64,000 nt of DNA from Gamarada debralockiae (GCA_002803225.1 NXFV01000325.1:1-64000), one strand, 5' to 3'; positions 1 through 12,060 are shown, counted from the first letter of the stretch. Translations and numbers: made by a program. Notes: generated by a model not told the origin, from the letters alone.

Positions 1-238
1 GTTAGGGGAGAGTAGGAATACACTCAAAAATGCAGGGTACTAGATCAGAGGGCAGCGGTGTGACGCCCTCCCCCCAACCCCACCTCCTCTTGCAGCTCGC
101 TTATCAGGTCCCTGTAGCTACAGGGTGGTACCGCTAAAAATATAGTGCACAGAGCTACAGGGGGCCTTACAGGGCCTAAAGGCTCTGATTGGTTTGAGAC
201 CCACTATAATTCCTTGAGTTTTGACCGCGGCTTTCGTA
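1..238. mobile_element. MITE copy, right end only (cut by window edge or decayed)
   Basis: The end at about 218-238 reads TTTTGACCGCGG-CTTTCG followed by TA. It matches, with one or two changes, the right terminus of the complete element at 7135-7393. The interior carries the same CCCTGTAG/CTACAGGG motifs, including a perfect 16-bp palindrome at about 110-125. No matching left terminus is visible, so it lies before base 1 or is lost. Non-autonomous, no coding capacity seen. Confidence 0.55.
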
Positions 239-468
239 CATGGTGGTATTTGTGGCGGTTGAGGCTGATATGTCTAATTGAGCGCCACAATCCTACAGGT
301 AATGTCAGCAACGGCTGAACGCCTTCACGAGGTTTTCGCGTATTTAGCGTGCTTCAGTCCTGCGGATATAAGCTAAATGGAGATATACCTACATGAAATG
401 CCGCCAAAACAGTCGGTTCTGTAGGTCGTTTCAAGCGTAGATGAATCTGTCCCAGAGACGGATCAGCA

Positions 469-2093
469 TTATTTGCTACGCAGGTCAAAAGACGGAACAT
501 ACACCTGAATCCCCATCTGGGTTTGAACCTGTCTCCAGTCATATTTGATGGCGTATTGATGCTGCTTTTCCCAAAGGACTTCGAGCAACTCCAAGGCTCG
601 GTTAGCATGCTGAAGAAAGTGTTAGTTTGCGAATACAAATCCTGGAGTGAGTCCTTACATATATACTGACGCTTACATCGGACTTCAATTTTCGTCTGAT
701 TAGGTCTTCAGTAACAGCATCGTTGAATATACTGACGCCAGCCATGAATAAGGGCCAATAGTGACCCATTTCCAAACCATATCCCTCTGGTATCTCTTTC
801 GCGATTTCTAAGATCTCGTTAATGGCATGAATAACCTCCAGGCTTTGAGGTTGGCGGCCAATGGGATTTAGTATATGATGAAGGTAGACGATGCATCCGT
901 ACATGACCGATCTAGTACTTGAGATTGCCTCCTCCGCAAGTGTTTCGGGCACGGTAAGCTTGCGATGTCGTGTTAGTCGTCTCCAGTCGTTGCTCTGGTT
1001 TCGCACAGTAGGAGGGCTGCGATTCCAGAATACCCGGAGGTCTTCGCTGATCTGAGCTGCTTTTTGGATGATAAGCTCTGGCTTTTCACAACCGAGATCA
1101 CTCATGGACTCGGACGAAAGACGCGAGAGCTTTGCCATATAAATCATTAATTCATGAAAGAGGGTAACCGTAACATTGTTGTCAAAGTATGGCCAATCGT
1201 GGAGTTTTGAGCTTTCGGCGCTGTCGGAATTGAGGCCATTATCGATCCAGTAATTACCTTGAATCAAAGGGCCACCGCCGGAGAACAAGGACCCGGAGAC
1301 GTCGAGGAGCGAGAAAAAGCGTGACAAGTAATCACTCGTCTTCGGACCTCCTCGGAACAGAATCAAGTCTCTTGCTCCTTGGAGGTGCTCAAGCCATAGG
1401 CAATTATCGGAGTGGGAGACCTACTTGATGTAAGCCCACAGATATAAAAAAAATTCATCAGAAAATCACAATCATTACCTCGTAAACACAGAGTAGAAGG
1501 CACGCGCCTAACGTAGAGTCCGAACGTGCAAGAATCGGATTTGATAGAGTGGCGCTCAACTCCCGGAGGGCCATCGAATAGTGCTTAATAGCGGTCATCT
1601 TATGCTGAGACTGGCTCCTCGACAGATGAGCGGCGGCCACTGCAATCATGGAATGATGCAAAGCCGGAGAGGAAGTCGCTAGAGGAACTAGTTCCTTCTG
1701 GAAAGGATTTCCATCGCTGTCGTTCGGATAGGTCAGGAAACGACAACAGAACGTGACAAAATGATGAATATATAGAAGAGCGCCCTTCTCTACACCCGGC
1801 ATTTCAATGATAAAGTCCTGGCCGGAAGGTTTGCTCAGGCGCCAAGCTGGGTGTCGCGATCCATTGGTGATGAGTTGCAACTCATCACTCCAGGTGCAGA
1901 CCTGCCGCACTCTCTGGCATCTCTCACAGATCGGTTTAGCCTCGTCGCATTTCACTTTGGCTTTTCGGCATGTCAAACAACCTTTTTTTTTTCATAAATT
2001 AGTTTTCTGAGTATGAACTCACTGCCGCCGCTAGGCACACTCACCGGTCCTCGTGCGGGGAGCGTGTGCCTTGATTCCCTTTCTTGGCGCCAT
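469..2093 (-). CDS. Zn(II)2Cys6 fungal transcription factor, intact
   Basis: Probable nuclear regulator of a nearby pathway. Four exons give an uninterrupted 478-residue product: complement(469..609, 677..1420, 1479..1981, 2045..2093). All three introns (67, 58 and 63 bp) are GT-AG. The short first exon supplies the basic N-terminus and the second completes the binuclear zinc cluster, Cys 18, 21, 28, 35, 38 and 45 in the spacing CLTCRKAKVKCDE..CERC..C. The middle carries the fungal-specific activation/dimerisation domain, including a YEV...WLEHLQGARDLI stretch. The C-terminus ends with the RALELLEVLW and DWRQVQTQMG motifs seen in many cluster regulators. The start at 2093 was chosen because it restores the first zinc-cluster cysteine, which a start in exon 2 would lose. 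Its position beside a decayed polyketide locus suggests a former pathway-specific regulator; this is inference. Confidence 0.88.
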
Positions 2094-2437
2094 GGTGGTA
2101 TACCGGTATGCTACTTCCGTCGAAGTATATGTGATGTGATGGGGCGCGTAGACGGAGGGTTGGCGCTGTTGTTTTTGTTCTGGACGTGAGGTTGATGGTT
2201 ATACGGAGTGGGGGACTCGTATGGATGAGCCTCTCCAACCCGTGTGATGATCCCGCAATGAGCCGGAATCGGTTAATTTCAGTGGCTGGCCGGCACGCCG
2301 GAAAGTGGGTCCCTAGGTGATTTGAGAAGGAAAAGGGTGGAGGAATGATTTCCCAGTCTCCACTTTTTGATACGCCAGGACGCTTCCACATATATTTTGT
2401 GTGCACACCACCAGTTCAAGTGAGGAACATCAAAAAT

Positions 2438-2457
2438 CCGTCGAAGACCTTCGACGG
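2438..2457. repeat. Short perfect palindrome, 9-bp arms
   Basis: CCGTCGAAG-AC-CTTCGACGG, 9-bp arms around a 2-base spacer, about 345 bp upstream of the regulator start codon. It could be a binding site for a dimeric regulator or a relic of an inverted-repeat element; neither is shown. Confidence 0.6.
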
Positions 2458-2460
2458 AGC

Positions 2461-2502
2461 GTAGGGTAGGTTAGGATTAGGGTTGAGTTAGGATGGGGGT
2501 TA
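2461..2502 (+). repeat. Degenerate TTAGGG-like (interstitial telomere-like) tract
   Basis: About 40 bp made of TAGGG, TTAGG and ATTAGGG units in one orientation, resembling imperfect copies of the fungal telomere hexamer. It directly follows the palindrome at 2438-2457. Confidence 0.45.
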
Positions 2503-3159
2503 TCTGATTTTTCAATATAATTCGGGCAGTGTTGTGATGTCCTATTGGATTTTCAAGTTGCAGCCTTTTTGGTGGCGCTTAGGGTCTCTAGAAAGTCACC
2601 AGTATTTGGTTAATACTGGTGGACTGTGCTCATTAACATTTATTGGTAATACGGCCCGTACAGAGCATATCGGGCCCGACGTGCCACCAATGCGCCGAAA
2701 ATGCCCTCCTAAGCCGAGTCTCGCTTTGTGCGGGCAGAGGCATTAAATCAACAGGCCGCTCCTCTCCCAGCGAGTGATAATGCCCCGCGCTCCTACTGGA
2801 ATATCCCGACTTGAAATATTTGGTTAGTGTCAATTTGTAAGTCAAGCACGGTATGGGCACACTTTTGAGTGGTGAAAAGCCTTGGCCCACCATCCGAAAT
2901 ACTGACCGTGGGAAAAAGATGAGAGGGAAGTCTTGTCATTCTCGGGGGATAAAAGCTTCCAGCTGACTGGTTGGTCCACTTTTTGATGTACAAAGGGCAC
3001 AAGAAGATGAAAGGAGAAATGCTATCGTTAAATTAGAACGAAAAGAAAGAGATATGAATATTAACTAATTAAATAGTATCACTATAAATTATGCAAGTCA
3101 CATTCGAATTTCCGCTTACCCGTATTGCGTGGTTGTTTAGGACCGCCTTTTGCGCTTCG

Positions 3160-5088
3160 TTAAAAAGGTTCCGCCTTCTCTTCAGACACCTTTCGCAGAT
3201 CAGACGCCTCCCGAGTCAGGTATTCGACGCCGGCTTTTGCTCTCGCTGATGAAGATTCCGACCCATGGCACGAATAAGCGCAGCCACAAAGGGAAACGCC
3301 GTCCACTGGTTGCCATTGTGATCGACGATGGCACTGCTGACAATTGGCCCAATCCAAGCCGGCCTTTCGACACCCTCCCGAGAAGACTGAAGAACATGTA
3401 CGGAAGGGGGTTTCAAGAATACCACCCCCTTGTATTCTGCCACGCTGAATCAGGCAATTTGTGGAGAATTTCGAAGCTCTCGGCGTCTTTCTATGGTAGG
3501 GCTGGTTCACCGCCTTACATGGGGGTAGTCTTCAATTCTTGAAACCCCTTCCGTACTTCTAGTCCGCGAGGCAACTCCGTCATGAATGCCTGATCATAGA
3601 ACTGTGTGCTGACCGTGAACACGACTTGCGCACTGAAAACCCAGAATTCCCATACATTGTGATATCCAACTTTCATGGTCTAGATACCCATCATGCCCCC
3701 AAAAGGCGACAAGGAGGCAGCCAAAGTTGGTAATTTGGAGCATGGTTTTCGTTCGTAATTTAAAGAACTGCTGAATATAATAGGCTCCAAACACGCTTAC
3801 CGCGGAAGACGCTCCTTGCACCATAATCAGGTACGTGTTTTCCGTGGCGGAGAACTGAACAGCCTGTGTCTGGGCGATCGCAACAAGGGTAAGGGGTCGT
3901 TCCAATGCCATCCGCGAGCAAAAAGAATGCAACCAGATAGAAGGTCTGCTTCAACGTCCACGCCTGCTTAGCAGTAAATCAAGTCTGTTTGAAACCGATA
4001 GTAAAGATAGGTGTCGCCCCTGGGAAGTTTCGGCCCGGGTCGTTTCTTCTCTCACAAGAACCAAATGGTAAGAATTATCCAGAATCCAGTGCAGACAGCC
4101 ACAGAGACTGAATAGCCCCAATTGTTCTCCACTGAGTCATTAGCACCGACACCCCAGCAAGAGCAGCCAGTGAAAGGGCGCAGCATATCGTGCAAGTGAC
4201 ATTATTCCAGCCATAACTCATATTCATTATCTTATATCGGGCCATCGAACACTGTCACTCATATTCCTCCATATCAATGCTACCGTTTAGTAACTCTTCT
4301 CTTGCTGCTCGAGCCTCAGGAAGGTCGTGGGAAACTTTCGGAAATCGCGTTGAAGAAGACGTACGAGGCCCAGAATGTAACACCTAGAGAACTCTTGTCA
4401 ATTGCTGCAGGATGACTGAGCTAGCTCGATTAGCGTGACTTACCGCTCAGGATATACAACGCCATGGCAATTCTCCATTTTGAAACGGTTGAACGCTCAA
4501 GAAACCAATTCAAATGCCCAAGAAAGTACGGAGAAGCCCTGACAACCTATGGATTCCAATTACCAAAACCAGCCAAGCTTTCAACTCCAATAAAAACTAG
4601 GGCTTGGGCAAGGAATGTCAAGCCAGTTGCGATCAAGATGACGGAAGTATAAGGCTTGGTCTTGTCTCCACCTCCCCAGAAGACGTGGCATGGAGCAGTC
4701 GAATCGACATCGCAAGTGGAGCTGCCCAAGGCAGAACGTTTGGGTTAAAGCCCGCTTGAAATATCAAGTTCTGGAACAAGAGGTTGGAACTTTGTAGCAA
4801 GTCAATCTCATGTCATAGGTTGTGTTGGATGTAGAATTGGGGTATCGTAGGATGGACTCACTATTGGAAAGAGTCAATTCCATTGTTTCCGGCATAATAG
4901 GCATAGTATGACCAAACCTCCTTTCTTATAGCAGGCGCGCCTTATGGAACATATTGGTCTAAATCACGTATTTCGTGGGGTTGTGACTGTGCGAAGATCT
5001 CAGAGAGCAGCGACTATGTGAAAGGCAGTCCGGAGCGATCCTGCTCTCCCTCTGGCTTATACTCTTGATTTTTCTCTGGGTCGGCCAT
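3160..5088 (-). pseudogene. Decayed Atg22-like MFS transporter
   Basis: Remnant of a multi-pass membrane transporter of the Atg22-like (vacuolar effluxer) MFS family. Reading the minus strand, family blocks appear in the right order but in different frames: a start at 5088 (MADPEKNQEY), an in-frame stop after about 24 codons, EVWSYYAYYAGNNG, DKTKPYTSVILIATGLTFLA, YLIMVQGASSAVSVFGAYY, VGYHNVWEFWVFSAQVVFTV, FYDQAFMTELPRGLEVR, then AWIGPIVSSAIVDHNGNQW and FPFVAALIRAMG. The last two need at least two frame changes. Several joins could be introns, but the internal stops and C-terminal frame jumps cannot be fixed by splicing. It lies between a Zn2Cys6 factor and a 2OG oxygenase, so it may once have moved a pathway product; that role is inference. 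Confidence 0.82.
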
Positions 5089-5892
5089 GGGGATACGGCT
5101 GTTCTAGAGAGGGACAGAACGAGGTCTTCAAGAAGGTTCAACGAGAGTTTGACGGGTCTCGACGATAGAGCAAATCAGAGAGAAAAAGTACTTAGCCAGC
5201 CCCAATGGACACATCTTACTACCTACGTACCCTGAAGTTGGGGAGCTTAGTCCTCAAACGGTGTTCCTGGTCATCTGGGGAATGGGGTTGAGAGAAATGG
5301 TGCCGCACAGTGTTGGCGGAGACGCAAATTGCCCCGTGTTGTTCCAAAGGGATTCACTCCACTGAGAAGTGGCGCTTTAGGGCTGGCGCCACGCTCCACT
5401 TTCCTTCAGCTTTTGCGAGTCCCATGGCATGGAAGACCACTAGGAAGTTCCTGCTGGAGAAGACAAGGGGGCATCCAGTACGTTTGCGTTACACAACCTT
5501 GTTCTGCCACCAATCATTTTTGCCCACATAATAAGCAAAGGCAGTCTGGCGCAACTTACCGTAAACCTCAGTCGGTGACACCGGCTGCAGGGTCGCAGTT
5601 CGGCTCGCTGAAAGCGTTCCCCGGCCTGGCCCAAGCGTGGCCCGATCAGGTCGATATCCTGCGTGAGAGGGGTCGTTCAGGCGATACCGTCACAGATCTA
5701 GAGAAAACTACAAGAAGTAGGAAGCAAAGACAGACTTAAGAATAAAGGATTCTGGTGGAGGCTAAAAGGAAGTAGGATGTGTCAAAGGTCAGGATCCCAT
5801 GGGAAACCGACTCAGGCGAGTGCACGTAGGGTTTTAGAAGAATTGGAGTACTACGCCAAAGAGCGATAATTTACAAATTGTAAGTGCCCAAA
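5089..5892. other. Intergenic region, no supported gene
   Basis: A 136-codon plus-strand frame (5329-5739) exists, but it lacks recognisable domains and its other frames are equally open. The stretch is treated as intergenic between the transporter relic and the 3' end of the oxygenase. Confidence 0.45.
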
Positions 5893-7084
5893 TCAAGTTC
5901 CTTTGTAGGTGAGTATCTCACTTGTACGTTGACGAACCAACTCTCTATACGACATCGGCTCGTACTTTGGCGGGTTCGTTTCACTGTGACACAACGGAAG
6001 GCACTCCATTACCGTGTCCCACTCTGGCATGGCAAAATAGGCAATTGAGAAACGCGCTCTTGTCATTCTCTCATTACCCATGTAGCGATCTTGTAGCGGA
6101 GGCATGTGTACGCGATGTATTGTCGATTTCAAATAATCTGTAATAGTCATGTCGTAAATGATTCGGTATCAAAACAGGAAGACAAGATTTCCCACTTACC
6201 ATTGCTCCATCGCATCAGAACATCGCCTATATTCATGACCAGTGCGTTTGGAATTGGTTCCGCATGAATGAATTCCTCTGGATGCCCAGGCTTCTGGATT
6301 TCCAGACCGCCGCAATCGTTTTGAAATAGCAAAGTCAAGGAATCGAAATCGGTATGAGCGCTGAGACGCGTCACCTCCTCATTCTCAAGAGCTGATGCAT
6401 GAACTGGCGGGTAGTGACGAAGGTCGAGCTCGTTATTGTGACCCGAATGAAACTTTAACAAAAAGTTCTCGTCATCGAAGCCAAGTCCAAGAGCCAATGC
6501 CCTCAGGACATTTTGCGAAGTCTTCCAACACTCCCAATAGAACTTTGTCATGAAGGCACGAAGTCCGGGGAGGGTGGGATCAGGAAGCCACACATTGGTG
6601 TCCTCAAGATTCTCGTCGCTGCCCAGCCCAAATGACTCCTTAAACTTTGTCAGCGTATACGAACAAAGGACTTCAAGACGAATCTGTTTCTTACAGTATA
6701 GTTTGTTACATTTGTAACTAATGATGCTGTGGTTTGTCTGTCATCTGACAGCGGCGGGACTTTCTCGAGTCCCGGCGAAGTCCATCCTCGAAGCGTTGAT
6801 TTTTCTTTGGGACGCTCACAAGGCTCAGCCTCCATCTTCTTTTCTACTGGAAGGTTGAAGAATTTCACGGTTAAAGTGAATGCCTCGTCGAGCATCTCAG
6901 ATGAGATGCCATGGTTCGTAATGTAAACGAACCCTGTATGATGACACATTTCGACGAGATCGCGTGCTGTGGCTAGACGTTGTGAGGCCGAAGCATCTGA
7001 GGACGTCCATGTGGAGAAGTCGATGACGGGGATATTTGGGCTTTGTGCCTCGTGGACAAAAGTTTGAGGGGATCCTTGCTCCAT
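5893..7084 (-). CDS. 2-oxoglutarate/Fe(II)-dependent oxygenase, intact
   Basis: Soluble non-haem iron oxygenase of the isopenicillin-N-synthase-like superfamily, likely to hydroxylate, desaturate or cyclise a small molecule. Exons complement(5893..6137, 6200..6644, 6695..7084) encode 359 residues. Introns of 50 and 62 bp are GT-AG. The N-terminal DIOX_N part (about residues 15-125) contains IPVIDFSTW and GFVYITNHGI. The jelly-roll core carries the iron ligands His227 and Asp229 (SAHTDFDS) and the distal His286 (STIHRV); Arg307-x-Ser309 (RARFS) is the expected 2-oxoglutarate anchor. All catalytic residues are present and length is typical, so the enzyme looks functional. It is the only fully intact tailoring-type oxygenase in the decayed polyketide region. 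A MITE ends about 50 bp upstream of its start codon. The substrate cannot be read from sequence. Confidence 0.9.
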
Positions 7085-7134
7085 GATGTCTCTGCCTATA
7101 CGGTATGAAAATATATCTGGGATTCTTGTTCAAG

Positions 7135-7393
7135 TACGAAGGCCACGGTCAAAAGTCTTGCAACTACAGGGTATTCAGAGCCTGTAATGACCAATCGAGC
7201 TCTATACGGCCTTCTAATTTAGGCTAAGGCCCCGCAAAACCCGCGTGATCTCCCTGAAGCGGTTGGACTGAGTCCGCTGCCGAATCATCTACAGGGACCC
7301 TAGCCTGGATTTACAGGGCGTTACAGGGCATATTGCGACATTACAGGCTGTGAATACCCTGTAGTTGCAAGACTTTTGACCGCGGTCTTCGTA
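7135..7393. mobile_element. TA-flanked MITE, complete copy (255 bp)
   Basis: Both ends are flanked by TA. The termini form inverted repeats of about 50 bp: CGAAG-GCC/ACC-(A/G)CGGTCAAAAG then TCTTGCAACTACAGGGTATT and CAGCCTGTAATG on the opposite strands, with only a few mismatches. The interior is non-coding and rich in CCCTGTA/TACAGGG motifs. The size, TA target site and lack of a transposase suggest a Tc1/mariner- or pogo-type non-autonomous element. It lies about 50 bp upstream of the oxygenase start. Confidence 0.85.
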
Positions 7394-8563
7394 CAGTACA
7401 TTCTAACAGGCCTTAGAAACTCCAGTGGCAATATCAACGCTGCATACTTACTGTATATACTGATACTACAATAGAGCGGAGATTCTAGAGTGGTGTAAAA
7501 ATTATCAATTGGGCAAGAGGAGTTGTGATGAACAAGAGGCCACTAATACAGTAGCAGACCAACAGGATACGAACAAGAATCAGTAGGCAAACAGACAAAT
7601 TGAGTGCCCACTCATAAGAGGAGCTGAGTTTCTTAAGTGCGGGGCATCTCAGCCTTTTAGTCATTGAACTAGCCTGAGGCGCAATCCGTGGTATTGGAAT
7701 GGCGGGACTGGAAACCGGGCGAGCTTTGCCTGGGTGGGTTACGGTGTCGGGATTCCTTCGAACGGGGTATATCACAGAGAAAATTTGATAGTTGGAAAAG
7801 GAAGTGTACATCACTCATGGGTATTGTATAATAAATCGACTCGTTAATTTACGAGAGGTCGGAATTGTGATCAAAGTAGGTCCCCAAATGTAAAAGTAAG
7901 GACGATGATCGAAGATGAGAGCCCGTACCTCAGGCACCTGTCCATAATCCAACAGGAGTTTAACTTAAGCAGGACAAAGGTACTTCCGCTCCGGGTCATC
8001 TTATCTCCTCTTATCTACAGGTTTTACTGTAAACAAAGGAAGGATTAAAGTTCAAGACGCAGATCTGAACAGAAATGGGTTCCCGAGGCGGTGTACAAGG
8101 ATTGCCGAATAGTGGGAAGCATACTGAAAAAGTCGCCTAATTCGGTAAGGAACGAAGTGCTCCTTGCAGGGCGGTAGTTTGGTACTGTAAACGAATCCAA
8201 TCATTTGATTTCAAGAGTGGGATTTTTATATATCATGAGTAGCGCGGATGTTTCGAGAACTGTCTCAAATTCTTCACTATTATGAGGTTTTCCGGAATAA
8301 CACATGCGAGCAGTTTCAAGGAATTGAAGGGTTCTGGTTCACGACGCCGCGTCTAATAGATTCCCGGAACATTGGTGGGGCTTTATTCAAAACCTCCACA
8401 GCTTCTTTCTCTTCTGCGACAGGACCATCCGGACTGTATGCCAATCGAAGAGTCAACTGATCTCGTGTCCTTTCCATACAGATGACTGCTTGAAGTGCAC
8501 TGATCTTCGCCTAGAGTAACGCTTTGAAATAATTTAGTGAAGAGGAGCAATATCAATCGTTAC
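7394..8563. other. Intergenic region between two MITEs
   Basis: No supported gene on either strand. Frames at 7485-7814 (-) and 8248-8460 (+) show no recognisable domain or credible splice structure. Confidence 0.45.
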
Positions 8564-8810
8564 TACGAAGGTCTTGTTCAAAAGTTCTGCCACGATAAAA
8601 AGCGCCACAATGCCAAGACAATCTCACCTAGCAACGGCGATAGTGAAGCAAAGTCGCTTACAGCGATATTTACAGGCTTTCTACACTAAGCTTGGACACT
8701 AAACAGCCTGTAACCCTCCCAATCTTGCAGTGGCCGCTGATGCTATGCCAGGCCTGTGACACATCTGTGGCGTTTTTAGCGTGGCAGGACTTTTGAACGA
8801 GGCCTTCGTA
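8564..8810. mobile_element. TA-flanked MITE, second complete copy (243 bp)
   Basis: Flanked by TA on both sides. Left end CGAAGGTCTTGTTCAAAAGT and right end (reverse complement) CGAAGGCCTCGTTCAAAAGT pair closely and continue into a CTGCCACG-TAAAAA-GCGCCACA inverted repeat, giving arms of about 45 bp. The outer 20 bp match the element at 7135-7393, while the inner arms differ, so it is a diverged subfamily. No coding capacity. Confidence 0.85.
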
Positions 8811-10553
8811 GACGCGGACCAACTAGCAGTTCACCACTTGATCTCAACCAAGCAGGCCAAAAAAAAGTCCCACTTTCTTAGTCAACCCATACTGTAATAT
8901 CCCCACAGGGGTACCATCACTAGTTAAAGTAGAGGAGGTAAGTTTATCACATGATATACTCCTGGTACAAAGTGCTTCTTTGTTGGTGTAGATCCATTGG
9001 GAGCGATCTCAAGAATGATGAGGGCAAACGCCAGATGTTAGAACTCGGATGACAATTAATTAGGCGCGGCGATGATCAAATGTTCGAAGTGTTATTCGCT
9101 GGCTCAAAAACAACGTCGGGAATTTGTAGTCTGTTTGTTTCTTAATCTGGCTCGAAACCCTCAGGTCAAGAAAAAGACTGGTAGAGTTCTTGCCAGTCCA
9201 AAGTTCGTGAGATCTAATAATGCTTAACAAATCTATTCGTAATGATTCTTAGTTTGATTATGTCAATGATTGTCTTGGGGAGAATCTTCAACTTCACCAA
9301 AGAGCATGGGAGATGGGTCGTTGCACTGGCAATGGCTCGGTTAGGCTGATGGAATATCACTTGCCTTTACACATGGTGATTTCCGCCTTATATCGCGCAC
9401 TTCATCGCAATCCAGAGTTTGGGCCTCCGCCGCTGAGTTTTTGGCTGGAAAGATGGCTCGGCAAAATACAGTAAAAGACAACCCGCTGCCTGAGGAAGTC
9501 CCTCCTCCCTCCTCCCCCGTTTCCGAAGAAGTGTACCAACTAATTACGTAGTACGTACTATCCTTTCTATGGTGACAAGTATTTTTATTTTGGGATCAAC
9601 TAAGTAACCAATCAGTAGCCTCTCCCAAAAAAAACACTCTAATGCGAAGATGCTTAAGTTCGCTTGGGTGAAGATGAGAATAGTTGCCGCAAAGGCTATG
9701 TCCTGCTTCGATATCGACAAAATATTCAGCCAAGACGTTGACTACAGGCAATACATCATCATACGGCTCAGCACGGGATCATGGAATACCATCATGATAC
9801 CACGATAAACTCCTATTTTTTTAGACATCCAATATGCTCAACACGCCGAATTTTGAATTGTGCATTAGTGCTGTTGTGGCGGTCTGGCTGAGTGGTATAT
9901 GTAATAAGAAGAACTTGTAAATTGTATATGTATACTCTTTTTCTTAACCATTTTTATAGTCATGCAACAGATGATTAAGATGAAAGCGTCCTCGAGATGT
10001 TGGGTACGAATGTACATAAGTGCATTGCTGACAAATGTTCCTGCTGTCAGATTTATGGTCTAGTGGGGCATGCAGGGTCACGTGGACGCTAGTAAAAGAG
10101 CTTCCGTGAAGTGATATTTCAGGTGTACTTGACTTAATTCTTATTCCAGTTCTACCTGCGGTAGAGCCTGTATATATAGAGCTCTGTACAGCTCGTACAT
10201 ATGTACCTTACGGACGAGTCTACGGAGCCTTCTGATATCGGGTCAGATCGGTACTAAGTATACCGATATTTCAGGCAAATATTCCTGACACCTGCATCTT
10301 TGCCAAGCCACTCCCGTGCTTACTAACATTGAGCCCACAGTATTCTCACCATTCACAACATGACCAAGGACTTATTAATGTTAGTGAATTACCTGAGACA
10401 TTCTACAACTATGCCAGAGGAATTAATAATCTGAACCTTACCATCCCAAGGGGCATATTCTTAACGAGCTATAAAGAACCTGTGGCTGTCTCGGGGTTCG
10501 GATTGTTTTATCACAGCCAATCTCAGCTGCGATTCTAACATCAAAAGACGATA
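8811..10553. other. AT-rich gene-free stretch
   Basis: About 1.7 kb with no supported coding region. It contains a run resembling tRNA A-box sequence near 9873-9893 without a matching 3' half, and it includes the promoter of the oxidoreductase that follows. Confidence 0.5.
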
Positions 10554-11733
10554 ATGACAGCCAACTTTGCAGCCTGGAGTCTATCTCCAAAGGGAGATTT
10601 GGAAGTCAAGGAAGCGCCAATGTACTCCATTCAGGGAGATGAGATCTTGATTAAAGTCAGTGAGCCTTCTGACCAATTTGTAAAATTTCAAACTGATGAA
10701 ACACGGTTGCAGAACGAGGCTATAGCCGTTCAGCCCTTTGACGCTCAAATCCGGCGCGATGCTTACATCTCCTCTATCAAATATCCCTTCATCCTCGGTG
10801 GTACTGTCGCTGGGACGATTGTCGCGATTGGACCAGATGTTCATCACTTGAAGATTGGTGATAGAGTTGTTTCTGATACACCTGTATACAAGAAACGTGA
10901 GACACAATACGGCGGCTGGCAAAAGTATCTAGTTGGGAAAGCAGGATTGAGTGCAAAAGTGAGATTTTGACCATAATCCCAAGAGTTTTAGAAGCTAATT
11001 TTAAATTGCTTTTAGATCGGCAACGTTTCGTTTGATCAAGCTGTTGCATTACCATTCCCTTTGCAAACAGCAGTTGGAGCATTGCATGTTTATCTCGGCA
11101 TGGAACTGCCCGGTCAAGCGCCTCAATCTGTTTCAGAGGAGAAGGTCTTGATTTGGGGAGCAGGTGGGTCTGTTGGTGGCTACGCTGTTCAATACGCTAA
11201 GAATGTGGGATACAAAGGTATGAGTCTCTTTCCTGGCACTTGGTAATGAGCTAATGAAACTAGTCATTGCGACGGCATCGCCCCGAGGCTTTGACCATTT
11301 GAAGACTCTCGGAGCTTCGACAGTCCTTGACTATAAATCTCCCAGTATCGTGAAAGACCTAGAAGCTCTTGGACCGTTCAAGTATATGTACACTACTAGT
11401 GGCGACGCAATCTCGCAGCAAGCTCTTGCGACTTTATTGCAACCTAACGGCGGAAGATTCGCCTCGACGTTAGGAGGTGATGTGAAACTACCGCCAAACG
11501 TAGAAAGGGTCTATGAATTCTTTGGGAATGTAACTCAGAAAGAAGGTCCAAAGTTTGAAAAATTTGCCGAATGGTGGTACGGGGAGTATTTGGGCAAGGT
11601 TATTGTTGATGGGAGTGTTGAGCCGACAGCGTTTACCAAGGTTGCTGGGGGTTTGAAGGCCCTGCAGGCTGCTGCTGATGGGATGTTAGATGGGAAGATT
11701 AAGGGAAAACCAATCCTGAATCCTCAGGAGTGA
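10554..11733 (+). CDS. Zinc-independent MDR oxidoreductase, trans-enoyl-reductase-like
   Basis: NAD(P)H-dependent medium-chain dehydrogenase/reductase of the fungal ToxD/trans-ER type, cytosolic. Exons 10554..10655, 10713..10958, 11016..11217 and 11264..11733 give 339 residues. The GroES-like part includes ILIKNEAIAVQPFDAQIR across intron 1 and GGTVAGTIVAIG. The nucleotide-binding motif is GAGGSVGG at about residues 164-171. The catalytic-zinc cysteine/histidine set of classical alcohol dehydrogenases is not evident. Intron 1 (57 bp) begins GTCAGT and is a multiple of three without a stop, so an unspliced isoform would still be open. Such proteins often work in trans with polyketide synthases. 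Here the neighbouring PKS remnant keeps its own ER domain, so a cluster role is possible but unproven. The gene itself shows no damage. Confidence 0.87.
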
Positions 11734-12060
11734 TTTGGCCTTGCATTTGTGGATACAAATTGAGAAAACCTAGTGCACAGGTACCCTCCTTCGACGCTTT
11801 GAAGGTTTGAAGTTTTCAAGTTTTGCGAAGGATAGTTTGAGACGTCAAAAGCGATAATACTGCTTCCTTTTCTCTCTAGGATGGCTATTGGAGTACAGTA
11901 GTGAACGCCGCTGTGGATACTAACAAGAAATATTGACATCCATATGGATCACGCCCAGTAAAGGAGGCCAGGGTTAGCCAGAGAACTGCGGTGGTTACGG
12001 GACCCAAATAAAGGTTGCCGAGAGATCAATTAGTTAGCCATCCTCAGAGAAAAGGGCAGG

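Larger units (their letters stand above)
2094..3159. other. Intergenic region upstream of the transcription factor
   Basis: No supported gene. It holds the promoter of the minus-strand regulator, a short palindrome and a telomere-like tract (both listed separately). Open frames here are short and mutually overlapping without family character. Confidence 0.5.

Noticed and set aside
5329..5739. 136-codon plus-strand ORF
   Set aside because: No domain, no splice partner and no codon signal distinguishing it from the other open frames.
9873..9893. tRNA-like A-box (GCGGTCTGGCTGAGTGGT)
   Set aside because: No matching B-box (GGTTCGANNCC) or closing acceptor stem follows within 100 bp, so it is not a complete tRNA gene.
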